A stretch of 19,383 bases of DNA. It comes from an uncultured Arthrobacter sp. (GTDB lineage Bacteria; Actinomycetota; Actinomycetes; Actinomycetales; Micrococcaceae). Both the position numbers and the translations under genes were made by a program. The first letter of the stretch is position 1. The number at the start of each line of letters is the position of its first letter. The notes below the pieces were generated by a model that was not told where the DNA came from, made no database searches, and saw only the letters and a list, made by a program, of their open reading frames with translations. Where the stretch lies: positions 1-19,383 of the forward strand of contig CALMVY010000105.1 in NCBI GenBank assembly GCA_937873245.1, written 5' to 3'. This document shows positions 8,546 to 15,889 of the stretch, in pieces.

Positions 8546-8671
8546 CCCGGGGAGGGGCGCCCCGGGCGGCCGCGCCGACGCTGCGGGAGCGTTGGGCTGG
8601 TGGCCGCCGAAGCTGCGGGAGCGTTGGGCTGGTGGCCGCCGAAGCTGCGGGAGAGTTGGGGTGGTGGCCGC
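8546..8671. repeat. 32-nt tandem repeat (about 3 copies) and adjacent hairpin
   Basis: Units beginning GCTGCGGGAG start at 8580, 8612 and 8644, an exact 32-base period. The first two copies are identical over their full length; the third differs by a few bases (GAGTTGGGG for GCGTTGGGC). Each carries GGTGGCCGC. Just before them, CCCGGGG (8546-8552) and CCCCGGG (8560-8566) form a 7-bp stem. The array sits between chvE and the oxidoreductase gene. No gene is supported here. Confidence 0.85.
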
Positions 8672-8691
8672 ACGGGGAAGCCGGGCAGCAC

Positions 8692-8724
8692 AAAACCCCG
8701 GCCCGCCAGGAGGCGGAGCCGGGG
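8692..8724 (-). terminator. Terminator of the sugar importer operon
   Basis: On the minus strand GCCCCGGC-type sequence (8724-8718) pairs with GCCGGGG (8702-8696), with inner GC pairs around an AGGA-like loop, followed by TTTTG (8695-8691). It begins 27 bases after the chvE stop codon, so it should end the gguA-gguB-chvE transcript. Confidence 0.75.
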
Positions 8725-8750
8725 CTCTTGTGGTGCTGTTCAGACAGGAA

Positions 8751-9854
8751 CTACTGCTTGGTGATCGGTCCAAGCACCGGATCGTTGACGTATTCGGTGT
8801 AGACGTTCTCCTGCGTCACGATGACCGGCTCCAGCAGGTATGCCGGCACAACCTTGACCGTGTTGTTGTAGGACTTGTCGTCGTTGATCTCAGGCGTCTT
8901 GCCGGCCTGAAGGTCCTTGACCATGGTGATGGCGTGGTCCACGAGCTTGCTGGTGTCCTTGTTGATGGTGGAGTACTGCTCCCCGGCCATGATGGACTTC
9001 ACGGACTCGACTTCGGAGTCCTGGCCGGTGACGACCGGAATGGGCTTGCCGGCAGCCTTCACCGAGGTGATGATGGCGCGGGCCAGTGTGTCGTTCGGGG
9101 ACAGCACGCCGTCGAGCGGTGCACTGCTGTAGGTCCCGGCGAGGAGGGTGTCCATGCGCTTCTGGGCGTTCTCAGCCTTCCAGCCCTGGGTCACGGCCTG
9201 CTCGAAGGTCGTCTGGCCGGACAGCACCTTGAGGGTGCCGTCGTCCATCTTCGGCTTCAGGACGCTCATGGCGCCGTCGAAGAAGACCTTCGCGTTGGCA
9301 TCATCCGGGGAACCGGCGAAGAGCTCGATGTTGTACGGGCCTTCCGGCTTCTTGGCCTTCATGCCCTCCAGCAGCGCCTGGCCCTGGAGTTCACCGACCT
9401 TGAAGTTGTCGTAGGCCACGTAGTAGTCCACGTTTGCGGTGTTCAGGAGCAGACGGTCATAAGCGATGACCGTGGCGCCGGACTCTTTCGCCTGCTGGAG
9501 CTGGGTGCCCAGCTGCGCACCGTCGATGGCACCGACGATGATGACCTTGGCGCCCTTGGTGATCATCGCGCTGATCTGGTTCTGCTGTTCCGAAACGCCG
9601 CCGTTGGCGAACTGCACGTCCGGCTTGAAGCCGGCGGCGGTGAGGCCGTCGTTGAAGAGCGTCTCCGCCAGGACCCAGTTTTCGCTGGTCTTCTGGGGGA
9701 GCGCGACGCCGATCAGGGCGTCCTTGGGGAACGCTTCCCCGCCGGTGGTGGACCCGCCGGTGGTTCCGGAGTCCGTGCGGCCGCAGGCTGTCAGCGCCAG
9801 TGCCGCAATGGCAGCGATTGCTGCTGCCTTTCCTGCTTTACCAATCAGTCGCAT
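8751..9854 (-). CDS. chvE: Sugar ABC transporter substrate-binding lipoprotein, ChvE-like
   Basis: This 367-residue periplasmic-type binding protein captures monosaccharides outside the membrane and delivers them to the GguB permease. A lipoprotein signal peptide ends in LALTAC (Cys24), followed by a Ser/Thr/Gly linker. The mature part is a two-lobe sugar-binding fold; ENWVLAETLFNDGLTAAGF, VSEQQNQISAMITKGAKVII, AIDGAQLGTQLQQA, VIAYDRLL and YYVAYDNFKVGELQG resemble ChvE of Agrobacterium and its relatives, which bind several aldoses (galactose, glucose, arabinose, xylose). The specific sugar is not readable; xylose or a multi-sugar range is plausible given the ROK regulator. It is the last gene of the operon, 61 bases after gguB, whereas in Agrobacterium the binding protein comes first. 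The ribosome site before the ATG is weak. Confidence 0.92.
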   Translation of the reverse strand: MRLIGKAGKAAAIAAIAALALTACGRTDSGTTGGSTTGGEAFPKDALIGVALPQKTSENWVLAETLFNDGLTAAGFKPDVQFANGGVSEQQNQISAMITKGAKVIIVGAIDGAQLGTQLQQAKESGATVIAYDRLLLNTANVDYYVAYDNFKVGELQGQALLEGMKAKKPEGPYNIELFAGSPDDANAKVFFDGAMSVLKPKMDDGTLKVLSGQTTFEQAVTQGWKAENAQKRMDTLLAGTYSSAPLDGVLSPNDTLARAIITSVKAAGKPIPVVTGQDSEVESVKSIMAGEQYSTINKDTSKLVDHAITMVKDLQAGKTPEINDDKSYNNTVKVVPAYLLEPVIVTQENVYTEYVNDPVLGPITKQ

Positions 9855-9915
9855 TGTTTGGTTCGCTTTCTTTTAGATGGTGTGCGGAGAATTTTGGAGC
9901 CGTCCAGGAGGCGGA

Positions 9916-11184
9916 TCAGATGCCCCGTGAGATGACCTCTTTGGTGGAGGTGGTCTCGTCGGCCTTGATCTCGCTGCTGCGGCCGAAGTTCTTCATCAGC
10001 ATGCCGATGATGGATTTCTTGCCCTGGTTCTTGTTGTAGACGTCGAAGGCGACGGCGATCAGGAGCACGAGGCCCTTGATGATCTGGGTGAGGTCGGCGC
10101 CGACGCCGAGGAGCTGCAGGCCGTTGTTCAGGACGGCCATGACCAGGCCGCCGACGATCGAGCCGATCACGGTGCCGACGCCGCCGGTCACCGCGGCGCC
10201 GCCGATGAACACGGCTGCGATGGCGTCCAGTTCCCAGCCGACGCCGTCGAACGGGCCTGAGGCAGTGGAACGGCCGACGAAGATCATGCCGGCGAGGCCG
10301 GCAAGGACGGACATGTTCATCATGACCAGGAAGTTGACCTTCTTGGACTGGACGCCGGAGAGCTCGGCGGCGTGCCGGTTGCCGCCGACCGCGTAGATGT
10401 GGCGGCCGATGACGGTCTTGGAGGAGATGAACCCATAGATGAGCACGAGCGCCGCCAGGATCAGGCCCGGGATCGGGAACGACGTGCCCGGCCGGCCGGT
10501 AGCGAACAGGTACGTCGCGTACAGGATGGCGCCGCAGATCAGGACCAGCTTGACGATGCTGACCCAGGCTTCGGGCACCTCGGCGCCCAGGGCCTTGGCG
10601 TTGCGCCGGGAGCGGATCTCGCTGAAGACCACGAACGCGACCGCAAGGAGGCCCAGCAACACGGTGAGGTTGTTGTAACCGGTGTTCGGCCCGATCTCGG
10701 GCAGATAGCCGGAACCGATCTTCTGGAAGTCGGCGGGAACCGGGATGGTGTTGGATTTGCCGACGTACTGGTTGGCGCCGCGGAAGATCAGCATGCCCGC
10801 CAGCGTGACGATGAACGCCGGGATGCCGACATAGGCCGTCCAGAATCCCTGCCAGGCGCCGATCAGCACACCCAGCCCCAGCCCCATCAGGATTCCGAGG
10901 TACCAGGGGATGCCCCAGTCGCGGATGAAGAGGGCCACGCAGACGCCCACGAACGCCGCAACCGAGCCAACGGAGAGGTCGATGTGGCCGGCGATGATGA
11001 CCAGGACCATGCCGATGGCAAGGATCAGGATGTAGGAGTTGCCGTTGAAGAGGTTGATGACGTTGCCCGGGGTGAGCGTCCGGCCATCGGTGGCAATCTG
11101 GAAGAAGATGATCAGGGCCACCAGGGCGAAGATCATGCCGAATTGGCGGGTGTTGCCGCCAAAGAGCTTCTTGAGCGCGTTCAT
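9916..11184 (-). CDS. gguB: Sugar ABC transporter permease, GguB/MmsB-like
   Basis: This 422-residue inner-membrane permease forms the channel of the sugar importer, working with ATPase GguA and binding protein ChvE. It belongs to the BPD_transp_2 (RbsC/XylH/AraH) family. Many hydrophobic helices are evident, with family stretches such as SYILILAIGMVLVIIAGHIDLSVGSVAAF, GIPAFIVTLAGMLIFRG, YAVGGNRHAAELSGV and AVFIGGAAVTGGVGTVIGSIVGG. The EAA-like cytoplasmic contact segment is around GNRHAAELSGVQSKKVNF. It is longer than RbsC (about 320) because of an insertion of soluble and membrane sequence after the central helices (SEIRSRRNAKALGAEVPEA), which matches the GguB/XylH-type length. The ATG at 11184 has AAGGA nine to ten bases upstream. 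The gene is separated from gguA by 49 bases. Confidence 0.93.
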   Translation of the reverse strand: MNALKKLFGGNTRQFGMIFALVALIIFFQIATDGRTLTPGNVINLFNGNSYILILAIGMVLVIIAGHIDLSVGSVAAFVGVCVALFIRDWGIPWYLGILMGLGLGVLIGAWQGFWTAYVGIPAFIVTLAGMLIFRGANQYVGKSNTIPVPADFQKIGSGYLPEIGPNTGYNNLTVLLGLLAVAFVVFSEIRSRRNAKALGAEVPEAWVSIVKLVLICGAILYATYLFATGRPGTSFPIPGLILAALVLIYGFISSKTVIGRHIYAVGGNRHAAELSGVQSKKVNFLVMMNMSVLAGLAGMIFVGRSTASGPFDGVGWELDAIAAVFIGGAAVTGGVGTVIGSIVGGLVMAVLNNGLQLLGVGADLTQIIKGLVLLIAVAFDVYNKNQGKKSIIGMLMKNFGRSSEIKADETTSTKEVISRGI

Positions 11185-11233
11185 TGTTTCAGTCCTTGTT
11201 TCCGTCAGTGTTCGGAGCGGTTGGCCACAGCGG

Positions 11234-12790
11234 TCAGGCGGTCTTGCGTGCGGAGGTCATGAGTTTCATGAGGCTTTCCTGGCTGGCTTCGTCCTTGTCG
11301 AGCACGCCGGTGATGGCGCCTTCGAAGATGGTGTAGATGCGGTCTGAGAGGCCCAGCAGCTCGGGCAGCTCCGAGGAAATCACGATCACGCCCTTCCCCT
11401 GGTTGGCCAGCTGCTGGATGATGCCGTAGATCTCGTACTTGGCGCCGACGTCGATGCCGCGGGTGGGCTCGTCGAGGATCAGCAGCTCGGGGTCGGTGAA
11501 CATCCATTTCGCGAGCACCACCTTCTGTTGGTTGCCGCCGGAGAGCTTGGCCACGCCCTCCTCCACGGACGGCGCCTTGGTCCGCAGCGATTTGCGGTAC
11601 TGCTCGGCGACCGAGAACACCTTGTTGGCGTCAATGACGTTGCGTTTGCTGACTTTGCGCAGGTTGGCCGAGACGGTGGTCTCTTTGATGTCGTCCAGCA
11701 GGTTCAGGCCGAGGGACTTGCGGTCCTCGGTGACGTAGCCCAGTCCGGCGTCGATCGCCTGCTTGACGCTCTTGAGTTCGACCTCCTTGCCGTGCATGTA
11801 GATCTGTCCGGAGAGGAAACGGCCGTAGGAGCGGCCGAAGACGGAGCGGGCGAGTTCGGTGCGCCCGGCGCCCATCAGCCCGGCGAAGCCGACGATCTCG
11901 CCGCGGCGGACGAAGAAGTTGGAGTTCTTGCAGACCATCCGGTCCTCGACCTGCGGGTGGCCCACGTTCCAGTTCTTGACCTCGAAGAAGGTCTCGCCGA
12001 TCTTCGGCTCGTGGTCCGGGAAGCGGGATTCCAGGGTCCGGCCCACCATGCCCTTGATGATGCGGTCCTCGTCGACGCCGTCGGCCTTGACGTTCAGGGT
12101 CTCGATCGATTTGCCGTCACGGATGATGGTGATGGAGTCCGCGATCTGCTCGATCTCGTTGAGTTTGTGGGAAATGATGATGGACGTGATGCCGCGGCCT
12201 TTCAGGCCGAGCATCAGGTCCAGCAGGTGCTGGGAGTCGGATTCGTTCAGGGCGGCCGTGGGCTCGTCGAGGATGAGGAGCTTCACCGACTTGTTCAGGG
12301 CCTTGGCGATCTCGACGAGCTGCTGCTTGCCGACGCCGATTTCCTTGATCGGGGTTTCCGGGTCTTCCCGGAGCCCGACCCGGGCCAGCAGCTCGGTGGA
12401 GCGGGTCCGGGCCTCGGCCCAGTCGATCACCCCGCGCTTGGTGGGTTCGTTGCCCAGGAAGATGTTTTCCATGATGGACAGTTCGGGGATCAGCGCGAGC
12501 TCCTGGTGGATGATCACGATGCCGGCGTGCTCGCTGGCCCGGATGTCCTTGAACTGCTGGACTTCGCTCTGGTAGACGATGTCGCCGTCGTAACTGCCGA
12601 ACGGGTAAACCCCGGACAGAACCTTCATCAGGGTGGACTTGCCGGCGCCGTTCTCCCCGCAAATCGCGTGGATCTCACCGGCCTTTACCCGCAGGTTCAC
12701 CTCGGACAAAGCTTTAACGCCGGGGAACTCTTTGGTGATGGAGCGCATCTCGAGGATTACCGGATCGCTGTGCGTGTTGAGGGACGTCAT
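11234..12790 (-). CDS. gguA: Sugar ABC transporter ATP-binding protein, GguA/MmsA-like
   Basis: This 518-residue ATPase with two fused ABC domains powers the sugar importer from the cytoplasmic face. Domain 1 has Walker A GENGAGKST (45-53), Walker B LLILDEPTAAL (171-181) and the switch His in IIISHKL. Its signature motif is degenerate (GVGKQQ). Domain 2 has a degenerate Walker A GLMGAGRTE (304-312), a canonical signature LSGGNQQK (416-423) and LLILDEPTRGID (437-448). This asymmetry, with one sound and one degraded site, is normal for monosaccharide importers such as RbsA, XylG and MglA. It is the first gene of the operon, about 75 bases downstream of the promoter and ROK-type operator. The ATG at 12790 follows GGAGG...AAGGG. 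Start and length agree with the family. Confidence 0.95.
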   Translation of the reverse strand: MTSLNTHSDPVILEMRSITKEFPGVKALSEVNLRVKAGEIHAICGENGAGKSTLMKVLSGVYPFGSYDGDIVYQSEVQQFKDIRASEHAGIVIIHQELALIPELSIMENIFLGNEPTKRGVIDWAEARTRSTELLARVGLREDPETPIKEIGVGKQQLVEIAKALNKSVKLLILDEPTAALNESDSQHLLDLMLGLKGRGITSIIISHKLNEIEQIADSITIIRDGKSIETLNVKADGVDEDRIIKGMVGRTLESRFPDHEPKIGETFFEVKNWNVGHPQVEDRMVCKNSNFFVRRGEIVGFAGLMGAGRTELARSVFGRSYGRFLSGQIYMHGKEVELKSVKQAIDAGLGYVTEDRKSLGLNLLDDIKETTVSANLRKVSKRNVIDANKVFSVAEQYRKSLRTKAPSVEEGVAKLSGGNQQKVVLAKWMFTDPELLILDEPTRGIDVGAKYEIYGIIQQLANQGKGVIVISSELPELLGLSDRIYTIFEGAITGVLDKDEASQESLMKLMTSARKTA

Positions 12791-12859
12791 CTGCCCTTAC
12801 GCCTCCAATGCATGACTTCGTTGTCCGCCCCTGCAAACCGCAGGGTCGTCTGATGGAAA

Positions 12860-12889
12860 AGTAAACTGGATCACAGGCCTTGTCGTCAA
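12860..12889 (-). promoter_or_regulatory. Putative gguA-gguB-chvE promoter
   Basis: On the minus strand TTGACG (12889-12884) and TTTACT (12865-12860) are spaced by 18 bases. This is a good sigma-70-like pair just upstream of gguA and downstream of the ROK gene stop, showing that the importer operon can be transcribed on its own. The -35 box lies inside the repeated operator-like element. Confidence 0.6.
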
Positions 12890-12905
12890 GTCTTTAACGC
12901 AACAG
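12879..12905. promoter_or_regulatory. Operator-like element 1, upstream of gguA
   Basis: The plus strand reads CTTGTCGTCAAG, a 3-base spacer, then TTAACGCAACAG. It matches the element before the ROK gene (14137-14163) at 22 of 27 positions, with three of the five differences in the spacer. It contains the dyad CTTG-n4-CAAG and covers the -35 box, so binding would block the promoter. The adjacent ROK protein is the likely binder (inference). Confidence 0.65.
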
Positions 12906-12920
12906 CCCGATAACAAAAAC

Positions 12921-14111
12921 TCAGTTCCGCCGGATTCCCGCGTGCTGGAAGACCAAAGCGGTGGCTCCGAGGGCCTCGGCGCGGTCGCCCAGCGAGGACA
13001 TGGTGAGCGTCGTCGTCTCGCCGATGACGGGCACGGCATGCCGGACCAGGCCCCGCCGGATCGGATCCAGCAGCAGCTCGCCGAGTCCTGCCAGCGGGCC
13101 GCCGACCACGATCACTTCGGGGTTGATCAGGTTGGCCACGTTGCCCAGGGCGCGGCCGACGGCGAGCCCGGCGTCGTCCACGACCCGCAGGGTCGCGGAG
13201 TCCCGGGCCAGGGCCTTGCGGACGATGTCCTCCGGCGTGAGCGGTGCGTCCTCGCCGCGGCCCAGGAGCTCGATCATGGTGGTGGTCGAGGCAATGGTTT
13301 CCAGGCACCCCCGGTTCCCGCAGCGGCAGACCAGCCCGTGTTCATGGATGGTGGCGTGGCCGATTTCGCCGGTGATTCCCACGTTGCCGTAGTACGGCAT
13401 GCCGTTCAGGATCAGCCCCGCGCCGATGCCGGACCCGATCTTCAGGAACATCAGGTTGCTGATGCCGGTGTGGGGCCCCCACGTGACCTCGGACAGCGCG
13501 CCCAGATTGGCGTCGTTGTCCACGAAAACGGGGAGGTCAAGGGCTTCTTCCAGGCGTTTGAGGATATTGATGCCCACCCACTCGGGCAGGATGGCGCCCT
13601 GCGCCACGGTGCCGGTTCGGCGGTCGATGGGGCCGGGAATCCCGACGCCGGCTCCCACCACGGCACTGCGTTCCACGCCGCTGTTGGCCAGGAGTCGGTC
13701 CAGCAGTCCGACGGCGGCGGTGATGCCCTCCTCGGCGTGGTGGCCCAGCGGGAGCAGGACCGATTCCTCGGCGATCACGTGGTAGCTCAGGGAGGCGAGG
13801 ACGACCCGCAGGTGCCGGCGGCCGAAGTCGATCCCGACGGCGACTGCCCCGTTGCTGTTGAGCCGGACATTCAGGGCCCGGCGGCCCGAGCTGGTGATCG
13901 GTTCGGTGGACGCCAGCCCGGCATCCTGCATGATCTTGACGATGTTCGAGACAGTGGCCGTGGAGAGGCCGGTCTGCCGTGCCAGTTCCGCCTGCGTGGA
14001 GGGCCCGGCGAGAAGGCATTCAATGATCCGCTGTTGGTTCAGGTGCCGGAGCGCGGATTGTGATCCGGGGTTTTTGGTGCGGCTCCTCGTTGAGCGCGTT
14101 GGTGAGGGCAT
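12921..14111 (-). CDS. ROK-family transcriptional regulator (NagC/XylR type)
   Basis: This is a 396-residue cytoplasmic repressor or activator combining an N-terminal winged helix (SALRHLNQQRIIECLLAGPSTQAELARQTGLSTATVSNIVKIMQDAGL) with a ROK sugar-kinase-like domain. The ROK part shows VAVGIDFGRRHLRVVL, GAGVGIPGPID, VFVDNDANLGAL and the zinc motif GLVCRCGNRGCLETI (CxCGxxGCLE). It probably senses a sugar or sugar phosphate imported by the downstream operon. ATG 14111 is chosen; the frame runs on upstream to a TTG at 14147, but that TTG is part of the likely -35 box. No clear ribosome site precedes the ATG, so the mRNA may have a very short leader. Near-identical operator-like elements before this gene and before gguA suggest autoregulation plus control of the transporter. 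Confidence 0.93.
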   Translation of the reverse strand: MPSPTRSTRSRTKNPGSQSALRHLNQQRIIECLLAGPSTQAELARQTGLSTATVSNIVKIMQDAGLASTEPITSSGRRALNVRLNSNGAVAVGIDFGRRHLRVVLASLSYHVIAEESVLLPLGHHAEEGITAAVGLLDRLLANSGVERSAVVGAGVGIPGPIDRRTGTVAQGAILPEWVGINILKRLEEALDLPVFVDNDANLGALSEVTWGPHTGISNLMFLKIGSGIGAGLILNGMPYYGNVGITGEIGHATIHEHGLVCRCGNRGCLETIASTTTMIELLGRGEDAPLTPEDIVRKALARDSATLRVVDDAGLAVGRALGNVANLINPEVIVVGGPLAGLGELLLDPIRRGLVRHAVPVIGETTTLTMSSLGDRAEALGATALVFQHAGIRRN

Positions 14112-14136
14112 GCAATGAAGAGTGCCCCATCCCCGT

Positions 14137-14163
14137 CTTGTAGTCAAGAAGTTAACGCAACTG
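14137..14163. promoter_or_regulatory. Operator-like element 2, upstream of the ROK gene
   Basis: The plus strand reads CTTGTAGTCAAG, a 3-base spacer, then TTAACGCAACTG, the partner of the element at 12879-12905. On the minus strand it contains TTGACT (14147-14142), a likely -35 box of the ROK gene. No good -10 is seen at the expected distance (CACTCT or ACTCTT), fitting a weak autoregulated promoter. Confidence 0.6.
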
Positions 14164-14250
14164 GTGCACGCGTGTCGCTTCCGGCGGCGGCGGGGTGCCC
14201 CCGGCGCCCACGGCGCCGCCGTCGACCGTTGAACGAGCCGGTCCCGGGCG

Positions 14251-14769
14251 TCAGGCGTGCATCTCCCGGTGCGCCCGGGCCAGTTCCCGGTAGTGCGCGG
14301 CGTTCTGCTGGACCCCGGCGAACTCCTCGTCGCTCAGTTCGCGGCGCACCTTGGCGGGCACCCCGGCCACCAGCGAGCGGGGCGGGATGATGGTTCCTTC
14401 CAGCACCACGGCGCCGGCCGCGATAAGGGAACCGGCGCCAATGACGGCGCCGTTGAGGATCGTGGCGCTCATGCCGATCAGGCAGTCGTCCTCGACCGTG
14501 CAGCCATGCACGACGGCACTGTGGCCGACGCTGACCCGGGCGCCGACCGTGCAGGGGAAGCCCGGGTCGGCGTGCAGCACCACGTTGTCCTGCAGGTTGC
14601 TGCCGGCGCCGACGGTGATCGCGGCGGTGTCCGCCCGGACGGAGACGCCGTAGAAGGCGCTGGAGTCCTCGGCGAGCGTCGCCTTGCCGATCACCGAGGC
14701 GCTCGGCGCGACGAAGGCGGATTCGTGGACAGCCGGGGTGTCCCCGGCAAATGCGTAAATGGGAGCCAT
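14251..14769 (-). CDS. Gamma-carbonic-anhydrase-like hexapeptide-repeat protein
   Basis: This is a 172-residue left-handed beta-helix protein of the gamma carbonic anhydrase (YrdA/CaiE/PaaY-like) family, normally a cytosolic trimer with a metal site between subunits. Repeated hexapeptides run from about residue 15 to 130 (VAPSASVIGKATLAEDS, ILNGAVIGAGSLIAAGAVV). The three metal-ligand histidines appear conserved: H66 in NVVLHADPG, and H83 and H88 in VGHSAVVHGC. A C-terminal helix (LSDEEFAGVQQNAAHYRELARAHREM) completes the fold. Whether it hydrates CO2 is uncertain, since many relatives show little activity or act on other substrates. TAGGCT lies six bases before the ATG at 14769, so the mRNA may start at the initiation codon, although GGAGGG also sits there. 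The gene is divergent from the DUF2231-type gene. Confidence 0.92.
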   Translation of the reverse strand: MAPIYAFAGDTPAVHESAFVAPSASVIGKATLAEDSSAFYGVSVRADTAAITVGAGSNLQDNVVLHADPGFPCTVGARVSVGHSAVVHGCTVEDDCLIGMSATILNGAVIGAGSLIAAGAVVLEGTIIPPRSLVAGVPAKVRRELSDEEFAGVQQNAAHYRELARAHREMHA

Positions 14770-14775
14770 CCCTCC

Positions 14776-14781
14776 AGCCTA
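14776..14781 (-). promoter_or_regulatory. Putative -10 box of the gamma-CA gene, leaderless start
   Basis: On the minus strand TAGGCT is followed by GGAGGG and then ATG. A six-base gap from a TAnnnT box to the start codon is the arrangement of leaderless actinobacterial transcripts. No good -35 is seen. Confidence 0.4.
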
Positions 14782-14806
14782 GGACACGCCGCGACCCAAG
14801 TAGCTG

Positions 14807-14848
14807 GCAGCAGGGGCCGTTATGAGCCCCCAAAACGGCCCCTGCTGC
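14807..14848. repeat. 15-bp inverted repeat between divergent genes
   Basis: GCAGCAGGGGCCGTT (14807-14821) is the exact reverse complement of 14834-14848, with a 12-base loop. Flanking CCCAA (14795-14799) and TTGGG (14852-14856) extend the symmetry imperfectly. There is no T-tract on either side, and it lies upstream of both neighbours, so it is probably a dispersed palindromic repeat and not a terminator. Confidence 0.7.
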
Positions 14849-14866
14849 GAGTTGGGCGGGCGGGGG

Positions 14867-14894
14867 TTGAACCGTGCCCGGGGCTGAGTAGGAT
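14867..14894 (+). promoter_or_regulatory. Putative promoter of the DUF2231-type gene
   Basis: TTGAAC (14867-14872) and TAGGAT (14889-14894), spaced by 16 bases, lie 37 bases before the ATG at 14931. Both hexamers match the sigma-70 consensus at four of six positions. Confidence 0.5.
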
Positions 14895-14930
14895 CGGGCC
14901 ATCAACTGCGCTGTCCGGGAGGTGTCTGTG

Positions 14931-15446
14931 ATGACCGACAACGTGTTCCTGCGAACGATGCGGCGGCTGGAGGACTCGGACCGCCTTGACCCGGCCGTCC
15001 GGGTTGCGGATCCGCTCGCGGGCCGGCTCGTGGCCAACCGCAGGCTGCGGCGCTTCTTCCATGGCGACGCCACCAGGATCCCGCCACACGTGATCGCGAC
15101 GGATGTGCCCTTCGGCGCCTGGTTCATGGCGATCTTCCTCGACCTTTTCCGCGACGCCGGCACGCGCAGGGCAGCCACGCGGCTGGTGGCACTCGGCGTC
15201 GTCGCCGCGGCTCCCACCGGAATCAGCGGCTGGGCCGAATGGGCCCGGGCGGACCGCGGCACCCGGCGCGTCGGCGTCCTGCATGCCGCGGCCAACCTCG
15301 CCGCGACGCTCATCTTCCTGGCGTCCTGGGCCGCGCGGACCCGCGACCGCCACCTCCTCGGCGTGGGGCTGGCCCGCGCGGGCGGCGCCCTGCTGATCGT
15401 CGGGGGTTTCCTCGGCGGGTACATGCGCGGCGCGCGCCGCCCCTGA
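14931..15446 (+). CDS. DUF2231-type integral membrane protein
   Basis: This 171-residue predicted membrane protein has no known activity. The ATG at 14931 has GGGAGG eight bases upstream, better than the in-frame GTGs at 14922 and 14928. About 60 soluble residues precede four hydrophobic segments: PFGAWFMAIFLDLF, ATRLVALGVVAAAPTGISGWAEW, VGVLHAAANLAATLIFLASWAA and LARAGGALLIVGGFLGGYM. The small-residue-rich second helix ending in SGWAEW and the spacing of helices resemble the DUF2231 (predicted membrane protein) family. In that family some members are fused to or sit beside ferredoxin or Rieske domains; no such partner is present here. The gene has its own promoter and its stop is eight bases from the convergent methyltransferase stop. 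The family assignment is moderately sure, the function unknown. Confidence 0.8.
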   Translation: MTDNVFLRTMRRLEDSDRLDPAVRVADPLAGRLVANRRLRRFFHGDATRIPPHVIATDVPFGAWFMAIFLDLFRDAGTRRAATRLVALGVVAAAPTGISGWAEWARADRGTRRVGVLHAAANLAATLIFLASWAARTRDRHLLGVGLARAGGALLIVGGFLGGYMRGARRP

Positions 15447-15454
15447 GCTTGGGT

Positions 15455-15868
15455 TCAGTCGGGGGAGCGGAGGACGGTGAAACCCCCGCCCCCGCTGTCC
15501 GGGTCGGGGCCGGGAAGGACGACGGCGATCGGGGCGCCGGGCGCCGTTACCCGGCTGAGTTCGCGGACGACATCGTCCCATTCCTCCGGCGGCAGGCCCG
15601 CCAGGGCGTCCACCGCCCAGACCGAGGAGAACGCCGCGTCGGCGAACGGCAGGGCGCCGGCCCCCGCCACCGATGCCTCCAGCCCGCGGGCGCGCGCGGA
15701 ATGAATGTTCTCCTCGGATGTGTCGACGCCGGTGAAGTGGATGCCGGACTGGACAAAGCGCAGCCCGTCTGTGCCCTGGCCGCAGTCGAGGCCCAGGACA
15801 CCCCTGCGGCCCTCGGCTTTGAGCAGGGCCACGAATTCGGAGAGCGGATCTTCCGGGGAAAGTGCCAT
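15455..15868 (-). CDS. Small class I SAM-dependent methyltransferase-like protein
   Basis: This is a 137-residue protein with the core of a class I (Methyltransf_11-type) fold. It shows GVLGLDCGQGTDGLRFVQSG as motif I (usually LDxGxGxG; here LDCGQGTD), an acidic end of strand 2 in FTGVDTSEENIHSAR for the SAM ribose, and ALPFADAAFSSVWAVDALAGLPPEEWDDVVRELSRVTAPGAPIAVV for motifs II-III. It lacks the extra C-terminal strands and any substrate domain, so it is short for the family and the substrate cannot be guessed. ATG 15868 is chosen; TTG 15880 would add MNRG. Neither has a convincing ribosome site. It follows purU on the same strand after a gap of about 58 bases filled by short repeats, so it may be co-transcribed. 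Confidence 0.82.
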   Translation of the reverse strand: MALSPEDPLSEFVALLKAEGRRGVLGLDCGQGTDGLRFVQSGIHFTGVDTSEENIHSARARGLEASVAGAGALPFADAAFSSVWAVDALAGLPPEEWDDVVRELSRVTAPGAPIAVVLPGPDPDSGGGGFTVLRSPD

Positions 15869-15889
15869 ACCCCTATTCAATGACCGCCG

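Noticed and set aside
11528..12853. 441-codon plus-strand frame opposite gguA
   Set aside because: Shadow of a complete two-domain ATPase.
14164..14250. GC-rich stem (CGGCGGCG/CGCCGCCG) as terminator of the gamma-CA gene
   Set aside because: An 8-bp stem with a large loop and no T-tract in sequence that is repetitive GC anyway; not supportable.
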